Source of the DNA: Microvirga sp. 3-52
GTDB taxonomy: Bacteria; Pseudomonadota; Alphaproteobacteria; Rhizobiales; Beijerinckiaceae
NCBI RefSeq assembly: GCF_018383585.1
Contig: NZ_JAHAMK010000010.1
Location: 39,401-103,400 of the forward strand
Length of the DNA stretch: 64,000 bases
Direction: 5' to 3'
Shown here piece by piece: positions 39,434 to 48,000 of this stretch. The first letter of the stretch is position 1. Every line of letters begins with the position of its first letter. The translations under genes were made by a program, and so were the position numbers. The notes beneath the pieces were generated by a model that was given only the letters and a program-made list of their open reading frames with translations, did no database searches and was not told the origin of the DNA.

Positions 39434-39588
39434 GTCATCCCAGGTCGGCGCAGCAAAACCCGAGATCGCGTGCGGAACAAGGCACTGTCGTTCCGGGGCC
39501 GCGTAAGCGGAATCCGGAATCCATAACCACTGGCGGTTCCACATTCTGCCGAAACGGTGGTTATGGATTCCCGCCACACGGGGGTGAC
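39434..39588. repeat. Palindromic intergenic repeat, family B, copy B3
   Basis: Starts GTCATCCCAGG and ends CGGGGGTGAC. It holds a perfect 15-bp inverted repeat, GGAATCCATAACCAC (39516-39530) and GTGGTTATGGATTCC (39557-39571). The GGAATCCATA word links it to B1 and B2. It occupies the 296-base gap between dgoK and the M17 peptidase gene. Confidence 0.75.
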
Positions 39589-39721
39589 GGTGATGGTTCA
39601 AACGCCTCGTCCCGCAATCGATCCCGGATCTTCGCTTACGCCCCGTCCAGGGTGACACACGCTGCTTCACCCCTTAAAACCTCACCTCAAGCGATCACTC
39701 TTAACCGTTCAGGTCAAACCC

Positions 39722-41104
39722 ATGCCCCATCCTCTCCTCGCACCGGCAACCGATACCTCAAAGCCCATCTGGCTGGTGACCGAACAGACATGGGCGGATA
39801 TCGCCGGGCAGCTTCCGCCGATCGCACAGGGCTTTGCGAAGGCTCAAGGATTTGAGGGCAAGGCCGGGAGCCACTGCCTGCTCCCGGATGCCGACGGCGA
39901 GCTCCTGGGCGTCGCCTTCGGCCTCAACGGTGCGGATGCCAGGCACAACGATCCGTTTCTCGTCGGCAAGCTCCCGACCCTATTGCCGGATGGCGTCTAT
40001 CGCTTCGCAACGGAAGCACAGAACCCGACGCTGGCGACTCTTGCTTGGCTGCTGGGCGCCTACAGCTTCGACCGCTACCGCAAGCGCAGTGAGAAGGCCG
40101 TTCGCCTCGTGAGCCCGACGGGCGTCGACGCCGAAGAGGTCTCGCACATCGCGAATGCGGTCGTGGCAAGCCGCGATCTCGTCAACACGCCGACCAGCGA
40201 TCTCGGCCCCGACGGCATCGAAGCTGCCGCACGTCAATTGGCGGAGCGGCATGGCGCCCTCTTCACCAGCATCATCGGCGAAGATCTGCTGAAACAGAAT
40301 TTTCCCATGATCCACGCGGTCGGCCGCGCCTCCGTGACGCCGCCGCGCCTCATCGATTTCATCTGGGGCCAAGTGGATGCGCCGCGCATCACGCTCGTCG
40401 GCAAGGGCGTCGCCTTCGATACCGGCGGCCTCGACATCAAGCCCGCCTCCTCGATGCTGCTCATGCGCAAGGACATGGGCGGCGCGGCGGCGGCCCTCGC
40501 GCTTGCATCCATGATCATGGATGCCAAGCTTCCCGTGCGCCTGCGCGTGCTCATTCCGGCTGTTGAAAATTCCATCTCCAGCAACGCCTTCCGCCCCGGC
40601 GACATCCTGCCGAGCCGCAAGGGCATATCCGTTGAAATCGGCAACACGGATGCGGAAGGTCGGCTCATCCTGGCGGATGCCCTGGCGCTGGCGGACGAGG
40701 AGAGCCCCGATCTCCTCGTCGACTTCGCGACGCTCACGGGAGCTGCCCGCGTGGCGCTCGGCCCCGAGCTGCCGCCCTTCTACACCGATGACGATGCGCT
40801 CGCCGCCGACATCGCCCGCCATGGCACCGCAGTGAACGATCCGGTGTGGCGCATGCCGCTCTGGGCACCCTATCAGAGCCAGCTCGATTCCAAGTTCGCC
40901 GACATGAACAACACCGGCGGCCCCATGGGTGGCTCGATCACCGCCGCCCTGTTCCTGCGCCGCTTCGTGTCGGCCGCGAAGGCACATGTGCATTTCGATA
41001 TCTTCGCCTGGAACAGCTCCACCAGGCCTGCGCGACCCGAGGGCGGCGAGGTCCAGGCGGCGCGTGCGATGTATGCTCTCCTGAAGGAACGCTATGGTGA
41101 CTGA
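39722..41104 (+). CDS. Leucyl aminopeptidase family protein (M17)
   Basis: Dinuclear zinc/manganese aminopeptidase, 460 residues. The catalytic C-terminal half carries VGKGVAFDTGGLDIKPASSM (metal ligands and catalytic Lys228 region), KDMGGAAAALA, and the family signature NTDAEGRL (308-315). The N-terminal domain is shorter and less conserved than in PepA. Cytoplasmic peptide turnover is expected. It precedes an NlpC/P60 hydrolase by 62 bases on the same strand, suggesting a shared role in degrading peptides, perhaps from cell wall; that is inference. Confidence 0.93.
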   Translation: MPHPLLAPATDTSKPIWLVTEQTWADIAGQLPPIAQGFAKAQGFEGKAGSHCLLPDADGELLGVAFGLNGADARHNDPFLVGKLPTLLPDGVYRFATEAQNPTLATLAWLLGAYSFDRYRKRSEKAVRLVSPTGVDAEEVSHIANAVVASRDLVNTPTSDLGPDGIEAAARQLAERHGALFTSIIGEDLLKQNFPMIHAVGRASVTPPRLIDFIWGQVDAPRITLVGKGVAFDTGGLDIKPASSMLLMRKDMGGAAAALALASMIMDAKLPVRLRVLIPAVENSISSNAFRPGDILPSRKGISVEIGNTDAEGRLILADALALADEESPDLLVDFATLTGAARVALGPELPPFYTDDDALAADIARHGTAVNDPVWRMPLWAPYQSQLDSKFADMNNTGGPMGGSITAALFLRRFVSAAKAHVHFDIFAWNSSTRPARPEGGEVQAARAMYALLKERYGD

Positions 41105-41166
41105 ACCGATGGCGGAAATCCCTCCGACAGGGTAGAAGACAACATGTTCGTTCAGGAAATGCCCCG

Positions 41167-42015
41167 ATGAGTTTCGACCGCCGCATCACGCCCGTTCGTG
41201 CCGATCTGGCCGATGAGCGCCTGCGCGGACTGGTCGAGGCCGAACGCTTCACGACAGGCACTGTCAAGCGGGTGGTCTCGACCTTCTCGCCCCTGCATCG
41301 CCATCCCTCCCGCGAGGCGCCCGTCGACACGCAGGCGATCTTCGGGGAAAGCGTGACCGTCTATGACGAACACGAGGGCTGGGCCTGGGTTCAGCTCCAC
41401 GAAGATCGCTACGTGGGTTACCTGCCGAGTGTTGCCCTGGGCGAGCCCGGACCGCAGCCGACCCACAAGGTCCGCGCAATCCGCACCTTCATCTATCCGG
41501 GGCCGAACCTGAAGCTGCCGTTTCAGGATTACCTGACCCTGAATTCCAAGGTCGCCGTCACGGAGACACAGGGCGATTACGCTCGACTTGCCACTGGCGG
41601 GTGGGTCTATGCCGCGCACCTGAGCGGGCTCGATGTCTTCGAGGCGGATTACGTGAGCGTGGCCGAGCGCCTCCTGCACACGCCCTATCTCTGGGGCGGC
41701 AAGACGAGCCTCGGCATCGATTGCTCCGGGCTGGCCCAGACCGTGCTGACGGCTGCCGGTATCGGGGCCCCGCGCGACAGCGACATGCAGGAGCGTGAGC
41801 TCGGCACGCCCATCGAGGTGAAGGCGGATCTGAGCAGCCTTGAGCGCGGCGATCTCGTCTTCTGGAAAGGCCATGTGGGCCTGATGATGGACGCGACGAA
41901 CTTCATCCACGCTACCGGCCACAGCATGACCGTGATGATCGAACCCTTGGCGGTCGCCGAGGAACGAATCCGCCGGACGAGCTACGGGCCGATCAGTTCG
42001 ATCAAGCGGCTTTGA
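41167..42015 (+). CDS. NlpC/P60 family cysteine peptidase with SH3-like domains
   Basis: Product of 282 residues. Two SH3-like regions (about 45-95 and 100-155, e.g. YDEHEGWAWVQLHEDRYVGY and GDYARLATGGWVYAAHL) are followed by an NlpC/P60 catalytic domain. That domain has Cys186 in GIDCSGLAQ, His236 in KGHVGLMMD and a third polar residue, His248, in FIHATG. The family cuts gamma-D-Glu-DAP bonds of peptidoglycan peptides. No signal peptide is visible, so it likely acts in the cytoplasm on recycled muropeptides. Its TGA overlaps the TauE/SafE ATG. Confidence 0.92.
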   Translation: MSFDRRITPVRADLADERLRGLVEAERFTTGTVKRVVSTFSPLHRHPSREAPVDTQAIFGESVTVYDEHEGWAWVQLHEDRYVGYLPSVALGEPGPQPTHKVRAIRTFIYPGPNLKLPFQDYLTLNSKVAVTETQGDYARLATGGWVYAAHLSGLDVFEADYVSVAERLLHTPYLWGGKTSLGIDCSGLAQTVLTAAGIGAPRDSDMQERELGTPIEVKADLSSLERGDLVFWKGHVGLMMDATNFIHATGHSMTVMIEPLAVAEERIRRTSYGPISSIKRL

Positions 42016-42779
42016 TGATCCTTCCTGATCCATTCATCTTTCTGATTGCTGCTTTTGGCGTCTTCGTTATTGCCTTCATGAAAGGGGCATTCGGCGGCGG
42101 CTTGGCCATTATAGGCATCCCAGTTTTGTCGCTCGTGATGGATCCTATCATCGCAGGCGCATTGCTGGCTCCTCTCTTCGTGCTGATGGATGTGGTTGCG
42201 CTCTACTACTGGCGTCCCAAGACTTGGTCGAGAATTGACCTTTTGTTGCTTCTGCCGAGCCTCGCCTGCGGTACGGCTCTGGGCTTCCTCGTGATGAAAG
42301 TAGCGGACCGAAGCGCCGTTGCCATTCTCATTGCGTTGATCACTCTGGCTTTCACAATCCTGTGGTTTCGCCGCGGCGGCCAAGTCGTCGAACAGTCTCG
42401 CTCCAAAGTGAAAGCCGTACTCGCCGGAACAACCTCAGGCATCACCTCGATGATGGCCCATTCAGGTGGTCCGCCAGTCGCCATGTATCTTCTCCCGCTT
42501 GGACTTCCAAAAGCTGTTTATGCCGGCACAACCAGCAGCTTCTTCGCGGCCGGAAACCTGATGAAGGCCCTGCCATGGTTGGTGCTTGCTCGCCCAGGCG
42601 CTGAGCTCTGGAGCCTGATGCTGCTATGTCTGCCGTTCATTCCAGTTGGTGTATGGGCCGGATTTCAGCTGCATGAGCACATCAATCAGAAGCAGCTTTA
42701 TCGTCTCTGCTACGGCCTTCTTACCCTGACAGCGCTCAAGCTTTTATGGGACGGATTGAAAGGCTATGGGTTAATTTAA
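42015..42779 (+). CDS. TauE/SafE family sulfite/sulfonate exporter-like permease
   Basis: Integral membrane protein of 254 residues with about eight hydrophobic segments. The family signature is GAFGGGLAIIGIPVLSLVMD near the N-terminus, repeated in the second half as GITSMMAHSGGPPVAMYLLP. TauE/SafE proteins move sulfonates, sulfite or sulfoacetate; the substrate here is unknown. The gene is visibly poorer in G+C (sampled lines 53-58%) than its neighbours (about 68%) and uses AT-ending codons, which suggests recent acquisition. It overlaps the NlpC/P60 stop by one base. Confidence 0.87.
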   Translation: MILPDPFIFLIAAFGVFVIAFMKGAFGGGLAIIGIPVLSLVMDPIIAGALLAPLFVLMDVVALYYWRPKTWSRIDLLLLLPSLACGTALGFLVMKVADRSAVAILIALITLAFTILWFRRGGQVVEQSRSKVKAVLAGTTSGITSMMAHSGGPPVAMYLLPLGLPKAVYAGTTSSFFAAGNLMKALPWLVLARPGAELWSLMLLCLPFIPVGVWAGFQLHEHINQKQLYRLCYGLLTLTALKLLWDGLKGYGLI

Positions 42780-42790
42780 CACTCCACCCC

Positions 42791-43732
42791 TCAATACCCT
42801 CGCGCCCGATCCACCGTATTCTCGAACGCCTCCCCCGCCTCATGACGACTGATCTGCTGCGCGATGTAGCGCGCCGTCGCTTCCGGCTCGCTCGTCGCCG
42901 AGTTATGCGGCGTGATCGTCACGCGTGGGTGAGTCCAGAGCGGCGAGCCCTCCGGCAGCGGTTCGGTCTCGAACACGTCGAGTGTCGCGGCCTTCAGGGT
43001 CCCGTCGTCGAGGCAGGAGAGAATGTCGGCCTCGACCTGCAGCTTGCCGCGCCCAGCATTGATCAGGATCGGCCCACCGAGCTTGCCATCACGCGCCAGC
43101 TTCTCGAACAGGGAGCGGCTGAGGATGCCTTGCGTGTCCGGCGTCAATGGCATGAGGGCGATGAGAATGTCGGTGCGGTTCAGGAACGGCGTGAGCCTCT
43201 CTTCGCCCGCATACACCTGGAAACCTTCGACGGATTTCGGCGTACGGCTCCAGCCGGCCACATCGAAGCCCATCGTCTTCAGCTTGCGCGCCGCATCCTG
43301 CCCCAGCACGCCGAAGCCCATGATGCCGATGCGCACGTCGCCAGCAATCGGTGGAGCCCCATCGGGCTTCCAGCGCTTCGCCTTCTGATCCTCGTCGAAG
43401 CGGCGCTGGTCACGCAGATACATGAGGCAATGCAGCACCATGTATTCGCTCATGCGATGGGTGAGATCGTCCTGCGCCACGCGCACGATCGGCACATCGG
43501 GCAGGTCGGGGTAGCTCATCAGGTGATCGACGCCTGCGCCGAGCGAGAAAATCGCTTCGAGGTTGGGCAGGTTGGACAAGCTTCCCGGCTTCGGTCCCCA
43601 GGTCGCTACATAGCGTATAGCACTCCTGTCGAAATCCTCGTCCAGCACCACGATGTCCCAGTCCGGCAGGTGGCGCGTGAAGCGCTCGACCCAGGGCTGC
43701 GTCTCCCAGGTGACGGCAACGAGAAGGCTCAT
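42791..43732 (-). CDS. D-2-hydroxyacid dehydrogenase (glyoxylate/hydroxypyruvate reductase A-like)
   Basis: NAD(P)-dependent dehydrogenase of 313 residues. The nucleotide-binding motif is IGIMGFGVLGQDAARKL. The catalytic triad is Arg in INAGRGKLQ, Glu in DVFETEPLP and His in ITPHNSA. The pattern fits the GhrA branch reducing glyoxylate or hydroxypyruvate. It is the last gene of the nucleoside operon; its ATG overlaps the deoA stop (ATGA), so it is coupled to deoxyribonucleoside breakdown, for which its reaction is not obvious. Confidence 0.9.
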   Translation of the reverse strand: MSLLVAVTWETQPWVERFTRHLPDWDIVVLDEDFDRSAIRYVATWGPKPGSLSNLPNLEAIFSLGAGVDHLMSYPDLPDVPIVRVAQDDLTHRMSEYMVLHCLMYLRDQRRFDEDQKAKRWKPDGAPPIAGDVRIGIMGFGVLGQDAARKLKTMGFDVAGWSRTPKSVEGFQVYAGEERLTPFLNRTDILIALMPLTPDTQGILSRSLFEKLARDGKLGGPILINAGRGKLQVEADILSCLDDGTLKAATLDVFETEPLPEGSPLWTHPRVTITPHNSATSEPEATARYIAQQISRHEAGEAFENTVDRARGY

Positions 43733-45051
43733 GCGGTTGCTCCGATCCGTTCGAGAATGCTTGGCCCCGGAGCAGCCTTGCCGTCACCGATCGTGTAGGC
43801 GGCGCGTACCGCGCGAGCGGCCTCCTCCGCCGCTTCTTCGCTGCGCGCATGCACGACGGCGAGGGGACGTGAGGCGTCGACGGCCTCGCCGATGGCGGCA
43901 AGCTCGGTAAGTCCCACCGCATGATCGATCGGATCCTGCGGCCGCGTGCGGCCGCCGCCGAGCGCAACAACGGCCACGCCTATATCGCGCGCGGCAACCG
44001 CCTGCACGGTGCCGGGACGCTCGGCGTGGACAGCCTTGATGATCGGTGCTGCCTGCAGGTGGCTTTTGTGATTCTCCAGAAAATCGCTCGGGCCACCCAA
44101 GGCCGCGACCATGCGCTGGAAGACCTCGGCGGCCTTGCCGGACGAAATCGCGTGCTCGATCTTGGCACGGGCCTCCTCGATGGTGGCAGCGAGCTTGCCG
44201 AGCAGCAGCATCTCGGCGGAGAGCTCCACCGTCACCTCGTGGAAGCGCGTCTCACGGCGGCGTCCCGTCAGGTAATCGACCGCATAAGCCATCTCGACCG
44301 CATTGCCGGCGCTCGAAGCCAGCGACTCGTTCATATCGGTGAGAAGCGCGCTCGTGGGCAGGCCCGCGCCATTGGCGACGAGGACGAGGCTCTCGGCGAG
44401 CTTTCGCGCATCCTCGGCATTGTCCATGAAGGCGCCGGAGCCGAACTTCACATCCATCACGAGGCCGTGCAGCCCGGCCGCCAATTTCTTCGATAAAATC
44501 GATGCGGTGATGAGATCAATGGATTCAACCGTCGCGGTCACGTCGCGGATCGCATAGAGGCGCTTGTCGGCAGGCGCGAGATCGGCGGTCTGGCCGATGA
44601 TGGCGCAGCCGACCTCACGCGTGACACGGCGGAACGTGTCGATATCGGGTTGCGTGACATAGCCCGGAATGGAATCGAACTTGTCGAGGGTGCCGCCCGT
44701 GTGGCCGAGCCCGCGCCCGGAAATCATCGGCACATAGCCGCCGCAGGCCGCAACCGCAGGACCGAGCGCGAGGCTCACCGTATCGCCGACGCCCCCGGTC
44801 GAATGCTTGTCGAGCACGGGACCCGGCAGATCCCAGGTTAGCACCGTGCCGGAATTCATCATCGCGCGCGTCAACGCCACGCGCTCCGGCACGGAGAGGC
44901 CCTGGAAGAATATCGCCATGGCGAAGGATGCCGCCTGGCCTTCGGTGACGCGACCTGCGGTGAGTCCCTCGATGAAGTGCTCGATATGCGCCGGATCGAG
45001 CGTGCCGCCGTCGCGCTTTTGGCGGATGATTTCCTGCGGAAGAAGCGTCAT
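43729..45051 (-). CDS. deoA: Thymidine phosphorylase
   Basis: Cleaves thymidine and deoxyuridine with phosphate to base and deoxyribose-1-phosphate. The 440-residue enzyme has an all-alpha N-terminal domain with MAIFFQGLS, the signature LDKHSTGGVGDTVSLALGP (phosphate-binding), and GRGLGHTGGTLDKFDSIPGY. LVMDVKFGSGAFM in the middle is also typical. I chose the ATG at 45051, one base after the deoC stop; the frame extends upstream only as deoC out of frame. Confidence 0.96.
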   Translation of the reverse strand: MTLLPQEIIRQKRDGGTLDPAHIEHFIEGLTAGRVTEGQAASFAMAIFFQGLSVPERVALTRAMMNSGTVLTWDLPGPVLDKHSTGGVGDTVSLALGPAVAACGGYVPMISGRGLGHTGGTLDKFDSIPGYVTQPDIDTFRRVTREVGCAIIGQTADLAPADKRLYAIRDVTATVESIDLITASILSKKLAAGLHGLVMDVKFGSGAFMDNAEDARKLAESLVLVANGAGLPTSALLTDMNESLASSAGNAVEMAYAVDYLTGRRRETRFHEVTVELSAEMLLLGKLAATIEEARAKIEHAISSGKAAEVFQRMVAALGGPSDFLENHKSHLQAAPIIKAVHAERPGTVQAVAARDIGVAVVALGGGRTRPQDPIDHAVGLTELAAIGEAVDASRPLAVVHARSEEAAEEAARAVRAAYTIGDGKAAPGPSILERIGATA

Positions 45052-45052
45052 G

Positions 45053-45814
45053 TCAGTACGTTCCGGTGGCCGTCGTGCCGGCCCGTTCTTCGATGGCAGC
45101 GATGAGCGCCTCGTAGACGCTGCTCGCGCCGATGCGGAATGTTCGCGGCGTCGCCCAGCCCGAACCCATGATGCGGTCGGCGAGATCGAGATAGATCTTC
45201 GCGTCCGCAACGGTGCGGATCCCGCCGGAGGGCTTGATGCCGACGGGCCGGCCCGAAGCCTTGATGGCGTTAAGCATGATCTCGGCGGCCTCGGGTGTTG
45301 CCGAAACCGGTGTCTTGCCGGTCGAGGTCTTGATGAAATCCGCTCCCGCATCGATGGCGATGCGGCTCGCCGTTTCGATCAGCTGCGGATCCGTCAGTTC
45401 GCCGGTTTCCAGGATCACCTTCAGCAGGCGCCCCTGATCGACGAGATCGCGCACGGCTTCCACCATCTCGGTTGCCACCGCGAGATCGCCTCGGCGCAGG
45501 GCTTCGTATGGCAGCACGAGATCGATCTCGTTGGCGCCATCCGAGAGCGCTTCCTGCGTATCGTCCGTCACGCGGCTCACATCCTCGCCGCCGGCAGGGA
45601 AGTTCACCACCGTGGCGATGCGAACGGGTGAGCCCCTGAGGTTCTCCTGCGAACGCTTCACGAATTGCGGCCACACGCAGACCGCAGCCACAGGCCCATG
45701 TGGGTCGAGCGCCTTCTTGCACAAGGCGTCGATGGCCTGATCGTTGCAGGTCTCGTTAAGTTCGGTGAGATCGAGACTGCGCAGGGCGCGAGTCGCTATA
45801 TGCGAATCAGACAT
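45053..45814 (-). CDS. deoC: Deoxyribose-phosphate aldolase
   Basis: Class I aldolase splitting deoxyribose-5-phosphate to acetaldehyde and glyceraldehyde-3-phosphate. The 253-residue TIM-barrel protein shows EIDLVLPYEALRRGD (catalytic Asp), the Schiff-base Lys in ADFIKTSTGK, and the second Lys in VGIKPSGGIRT. I chose MSDSHIATRALRS at 45814; it overlaps punA by 8 bases, and deoA follows after one base, so punA-deoC-deoA are tightly coupled. Confidence 0.96.
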   Translation of the reverse strand: MSDSHIATRALRSLDLTELNETCNDQAIDALCKKALDPHGPVAAVCVWPQFVKRSQENLRGSPVRIATVVNFPAGGEDVSRVTDDTQEALSDGANEIDLVLPYEALRRGDLAVATEMVEAVRDLVDQGRLLKVILETGELTDPQLIETASRIAIDAGADFIKTSTGKTPVSATPEAAEIMLNAIKASGRPVGIKPSGGIRTVADAKIYLDLADRIMGSGWATPRTFRIGASSVYEALIAAIEERAGTTATGTY

Positions 45815-46628
45815 GGGGCAGCTCCGCAACGAAGGAACGGATGAGACGCTTGAACTTCTCTGACGCTTCCGCCGCCGTATCCTTGGTTTCCTGGTGCGAA
45901 GGCGAAGCGCCTTCGATCCCGGCAGCAAGGTTCGTGACGACGGAGATGGCGACCACCTTCAGGCCGTAGTAGCGCGCGAGGATGACCTCCGGCACTGTGG
46001 ACATGCCGACCAGATCGCCGCCGAGGATCTGCACCATCCTGATTTCGGCCGGCGTCTCGAAGCTCGGGCCGGATAACCAGGCATAAACGCCTTCCGGCAG
46101 ATCGATGCCGCTCTTCTCTGCGGCCCGTTGAAGAACCTGGCGAAGATCCGTGTCGTAGGCGTTGGTGAGCGAGACGAAGCGCCCCTCGGTGTGATCGCGC
46201 AGCAGCGGATTACCGCCCGAGAGATTGAGGTGATCGTTGATGGCGACCAGGCTTCCCGGACGGATATCGGCGCGCACCGAACCGGCGGCGTTGGTGGCGA
46301 CCAGCACCGGAACGCCGAGTTCCTTCACGAAAGCTATCGGAAGACGCATGGCGCCAGCATCGCCCGTCTCGTAATAATGCGCACGACCCTGGAACAGTAG
46401 CACCCGCTTGCCTTCGAGCGTGCCGGCCACAAGCTTGCCGGCGTGGCCGGAGACACCGCTTTTCGGGAAATGCGGAATATCGGCATAAGGCAGGCTCACG
46501 GCATCGCCGACCTCGTCGACGAGGGTGCCGAGCCCCGTGCCGAGCACGAAGGCTGCATCGAAATGGCCGTCGAAGCCGCGGGCGCGTACGAACTCGGCCG
46601 CTTCTTGAATCAACTGGTGCATCGTCAT
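45807..46628 (-). CDS. punA: Purine nucleoside phosphorylase
   Basis: Trimeric PNP family enzyme of 273 residues; phosphorolysis of inosine and guanosine and their deoxy forms. Motifs: FVLGTGLGTLVDEV, the phosphate-binding GRAHYYE and NAAGSV, and the purine-site region SGPSFETPAEIRM with VGMSTVPEVILA. The Glu in FETPAE contacts the base in relatives. ATGs at 46628 and 46622 are both possible. It is between cdd and deoC in the nucleoside operon. Confidence 0.93.
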   Translation of the reverse strand: MTMHQLIQEAAEFVRARGFDGHFDAAFVLGTGLGTLVDEVGDAVSLPYADIPHFPKSGVSGHAGKLVAGTLEGKRVLLFQGRAHYYETGDAGAMRLPIAFVKELGVPVLVATNAAGSVRADIRPGSLVAINDHLNLSGGNPLLRDHTEGRFVSLTNAYDTDLRQVLQRAAEKSGIDLPEGVYAWLSGPSFETPAEIRMVQILGGDLVGMSTVPEVILARYYGLKVVAISVVTNLAAGIEGASPSHQETKDTAAEASEKFKRLIRSFVAELPHV

Positions 46629-46684
46629 CGTTTCAGGCCTGAAACGCAGGCCTTCCTTTCATTGTCGCAATGGTTCGGATCGAT

Positions 46685-47089
46685 CTATCGATCCGTCAGA
46701 TTGTCCGGCCCGAAGGAGAAGGGCAACAGTTCGGCGAGCGTAAAGCGTTTTCGAATTCCCTCAGGGCCCGCAATGTGAATGGGCGTGTCGGGACCCGCAA
46801 ACTCGCGGATGCGCTGGCGGCAGCCGCCGCAGGGGGTGACGAGATGCTCACCGTCACCCATCACGACGATCTCAGCGATGCGGCTTTCGCCGCCCACGAT
46901 CATGGCCGAGATGGCGCCGGCTTCCGCACAGGAGCCGACCGGGTAAGCCGCATTCTCCACGTTGCATCCAGTAAAAATCCGACCGTCCGGCGTGGCGATC
47001 GCCGCGCCCACCTTGAAGCGCGAGTATGGTGCATAGGCCTTGGCCTGGATGGCCTTGGCGGCCTCGAACAGGGTGTCCAACGATGCCAT
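46685..47089 (-). CDS. cdd: Cytidine deaminase
   Basis: Small tetrameric zinc enzyme (134 residues) deaminating cytidine and deoxycytidine. FKVGAAIATPDGRIFTGCNVENAAY precedes the zinc motif: Cys and catalytic Glu in SCAEAGAISAM, then the Cys pair in TPCGGCRQ. I chose the ATG at 47089, 2 bases after the upstream permease stop. In the operon it converts cytidines to uridines before phosphorolysis. Confidence 0.95.
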   Translation of the reverse strand: MASLDTLFEAAKAIQAKAYAPYSRFKVGAAIATPDGRIFTGCNVENAAYPVGSCAEAGAISAMIVGGESRIAEIVVMGDGEHLVTPCGGCRQRIREFAGPDTPIHIAGPEGIRKRFTLAELLPFSFGPDNLTDR

Positions 47090-47091
47090 GC

Positions 47092-47997
47092 TCAGCGCTC
47101 CTTCACATAGGGCACGCCCGCAGCCCGGGGAGGGATCGCCTTTCCGATGACGCCTGCGAGCAGGATGACGGTCATGAGGTAGGGCAGTGCCTGGATCGCC
47201 TGTACCGGCACCTCGCCGATGCCCGGCAGGGAAATACCCTGCAGGCGGATGGCGATGGCATCGAGCAAGCCGAAGAGAAAGCAGGCACCGAGCGCCGGCC
47301 AAGCGCGCCACTTGGCGAAAATGAGCGCAGCGAGCGCGATGAAGCCCTTGCCGGCCGTCATGTTCGGGAGAAAGCCCGCCGATTGCCCAACCGAGAGATA
47401 GGTCCCACCGATGCCGCACAGAACTCCACCGATGATGACCGCGGTGTAGCGCAGGCCTGTCACCGAAATGCCTGCCGTATCGACGGCGGCTGGATTTTCA
47501 CCGACGGCGCGCAGGCGAAGGCCGAAGCGGGTCCGTCCCAGAACGAACCAGGTGAGCGGCACCGCCAGAAGAACGATGTAGACGAGGGCTGAATGGCCGA
47601 AGAGCGCGTCGCCGAAACGCTGCACGCCCTCCAGCGGCGGCGTCCGCCCGCCTTGGGCATACCAGGCATTGCCGACGATGGCGGTCAACCCCGCTGCCAG
47701 CATGTTGATGGCGACGCCTGAGACGATCTGATTGCCGCGCTGGCTGATCGAGGCGAAACCGTGGATCAGACCGAAGACCACCGATGCGCCGATCCCGGCG
47801 ATCAGACCGATCCAGGCCGAACCGAAAGCGTAAGCCGCAGCCGCAGCCGCGAAGGCTGCCACCAGCATCTTGCCCTCGAGGCCGATATCCACGACACCGG
47901 AACGCTCTGACCAGAGACCAGCCAGACAGGCGGCGAGAAGCGGGATCGAGAGCCGCAGAGCCGAGTCGAAAACCGTGACGAGAGAGCTGAGATCCAT
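47092..47997 (-). CDS. Nucleoside ABC transporter permease (NupQ/YufQ type)
   Basis: Membrane permease of 301 residues with about eight to nine hydrophobic segments. Family markers are GVVDIGLEGKMLVAAF near the N-terminus and FGLRLRAVGENPAAVDTAGI, the cytoplasmic coupling loop. It pairs with the longer permease directly upstream (3 bases between stop and start) and with the BMP-type receptor and ATPase, giving a complete BmpA-NupOPQ-like uptake system. Nucleoside specificity is supported by the cdd, punA, deoC and deoA genes that follow. Confidence 0.93.
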   Translation of the reverse strand: MDLSSLVTVFDSALRLSIPLLAACLAGLWSERSGVVDIGLEGKMLVAAFAAAAAAYAFGSAWIGLIAGIGASVVFGLIHGFASISQRGNQIVSGVAINMLAAGLTAIVGNAWYAQGGRTPPLEGVQRFGDALFGHSALVYIVLLAVPLTWFVLGRTRFGLRLRAVGENPAAVDTAGISVTGLRYTAVIIGGVLCGIGGTYLSVGQSAGFLPNMTAGKGFIALAALIFAKWRAWPALGACFLFGLLDAIAIRLQGISLPGIGEVPVQAIQALPYLMTVILLAGVIGKAIPPRAAGVPYVKER

Positions 47998-48000
47998 GGC

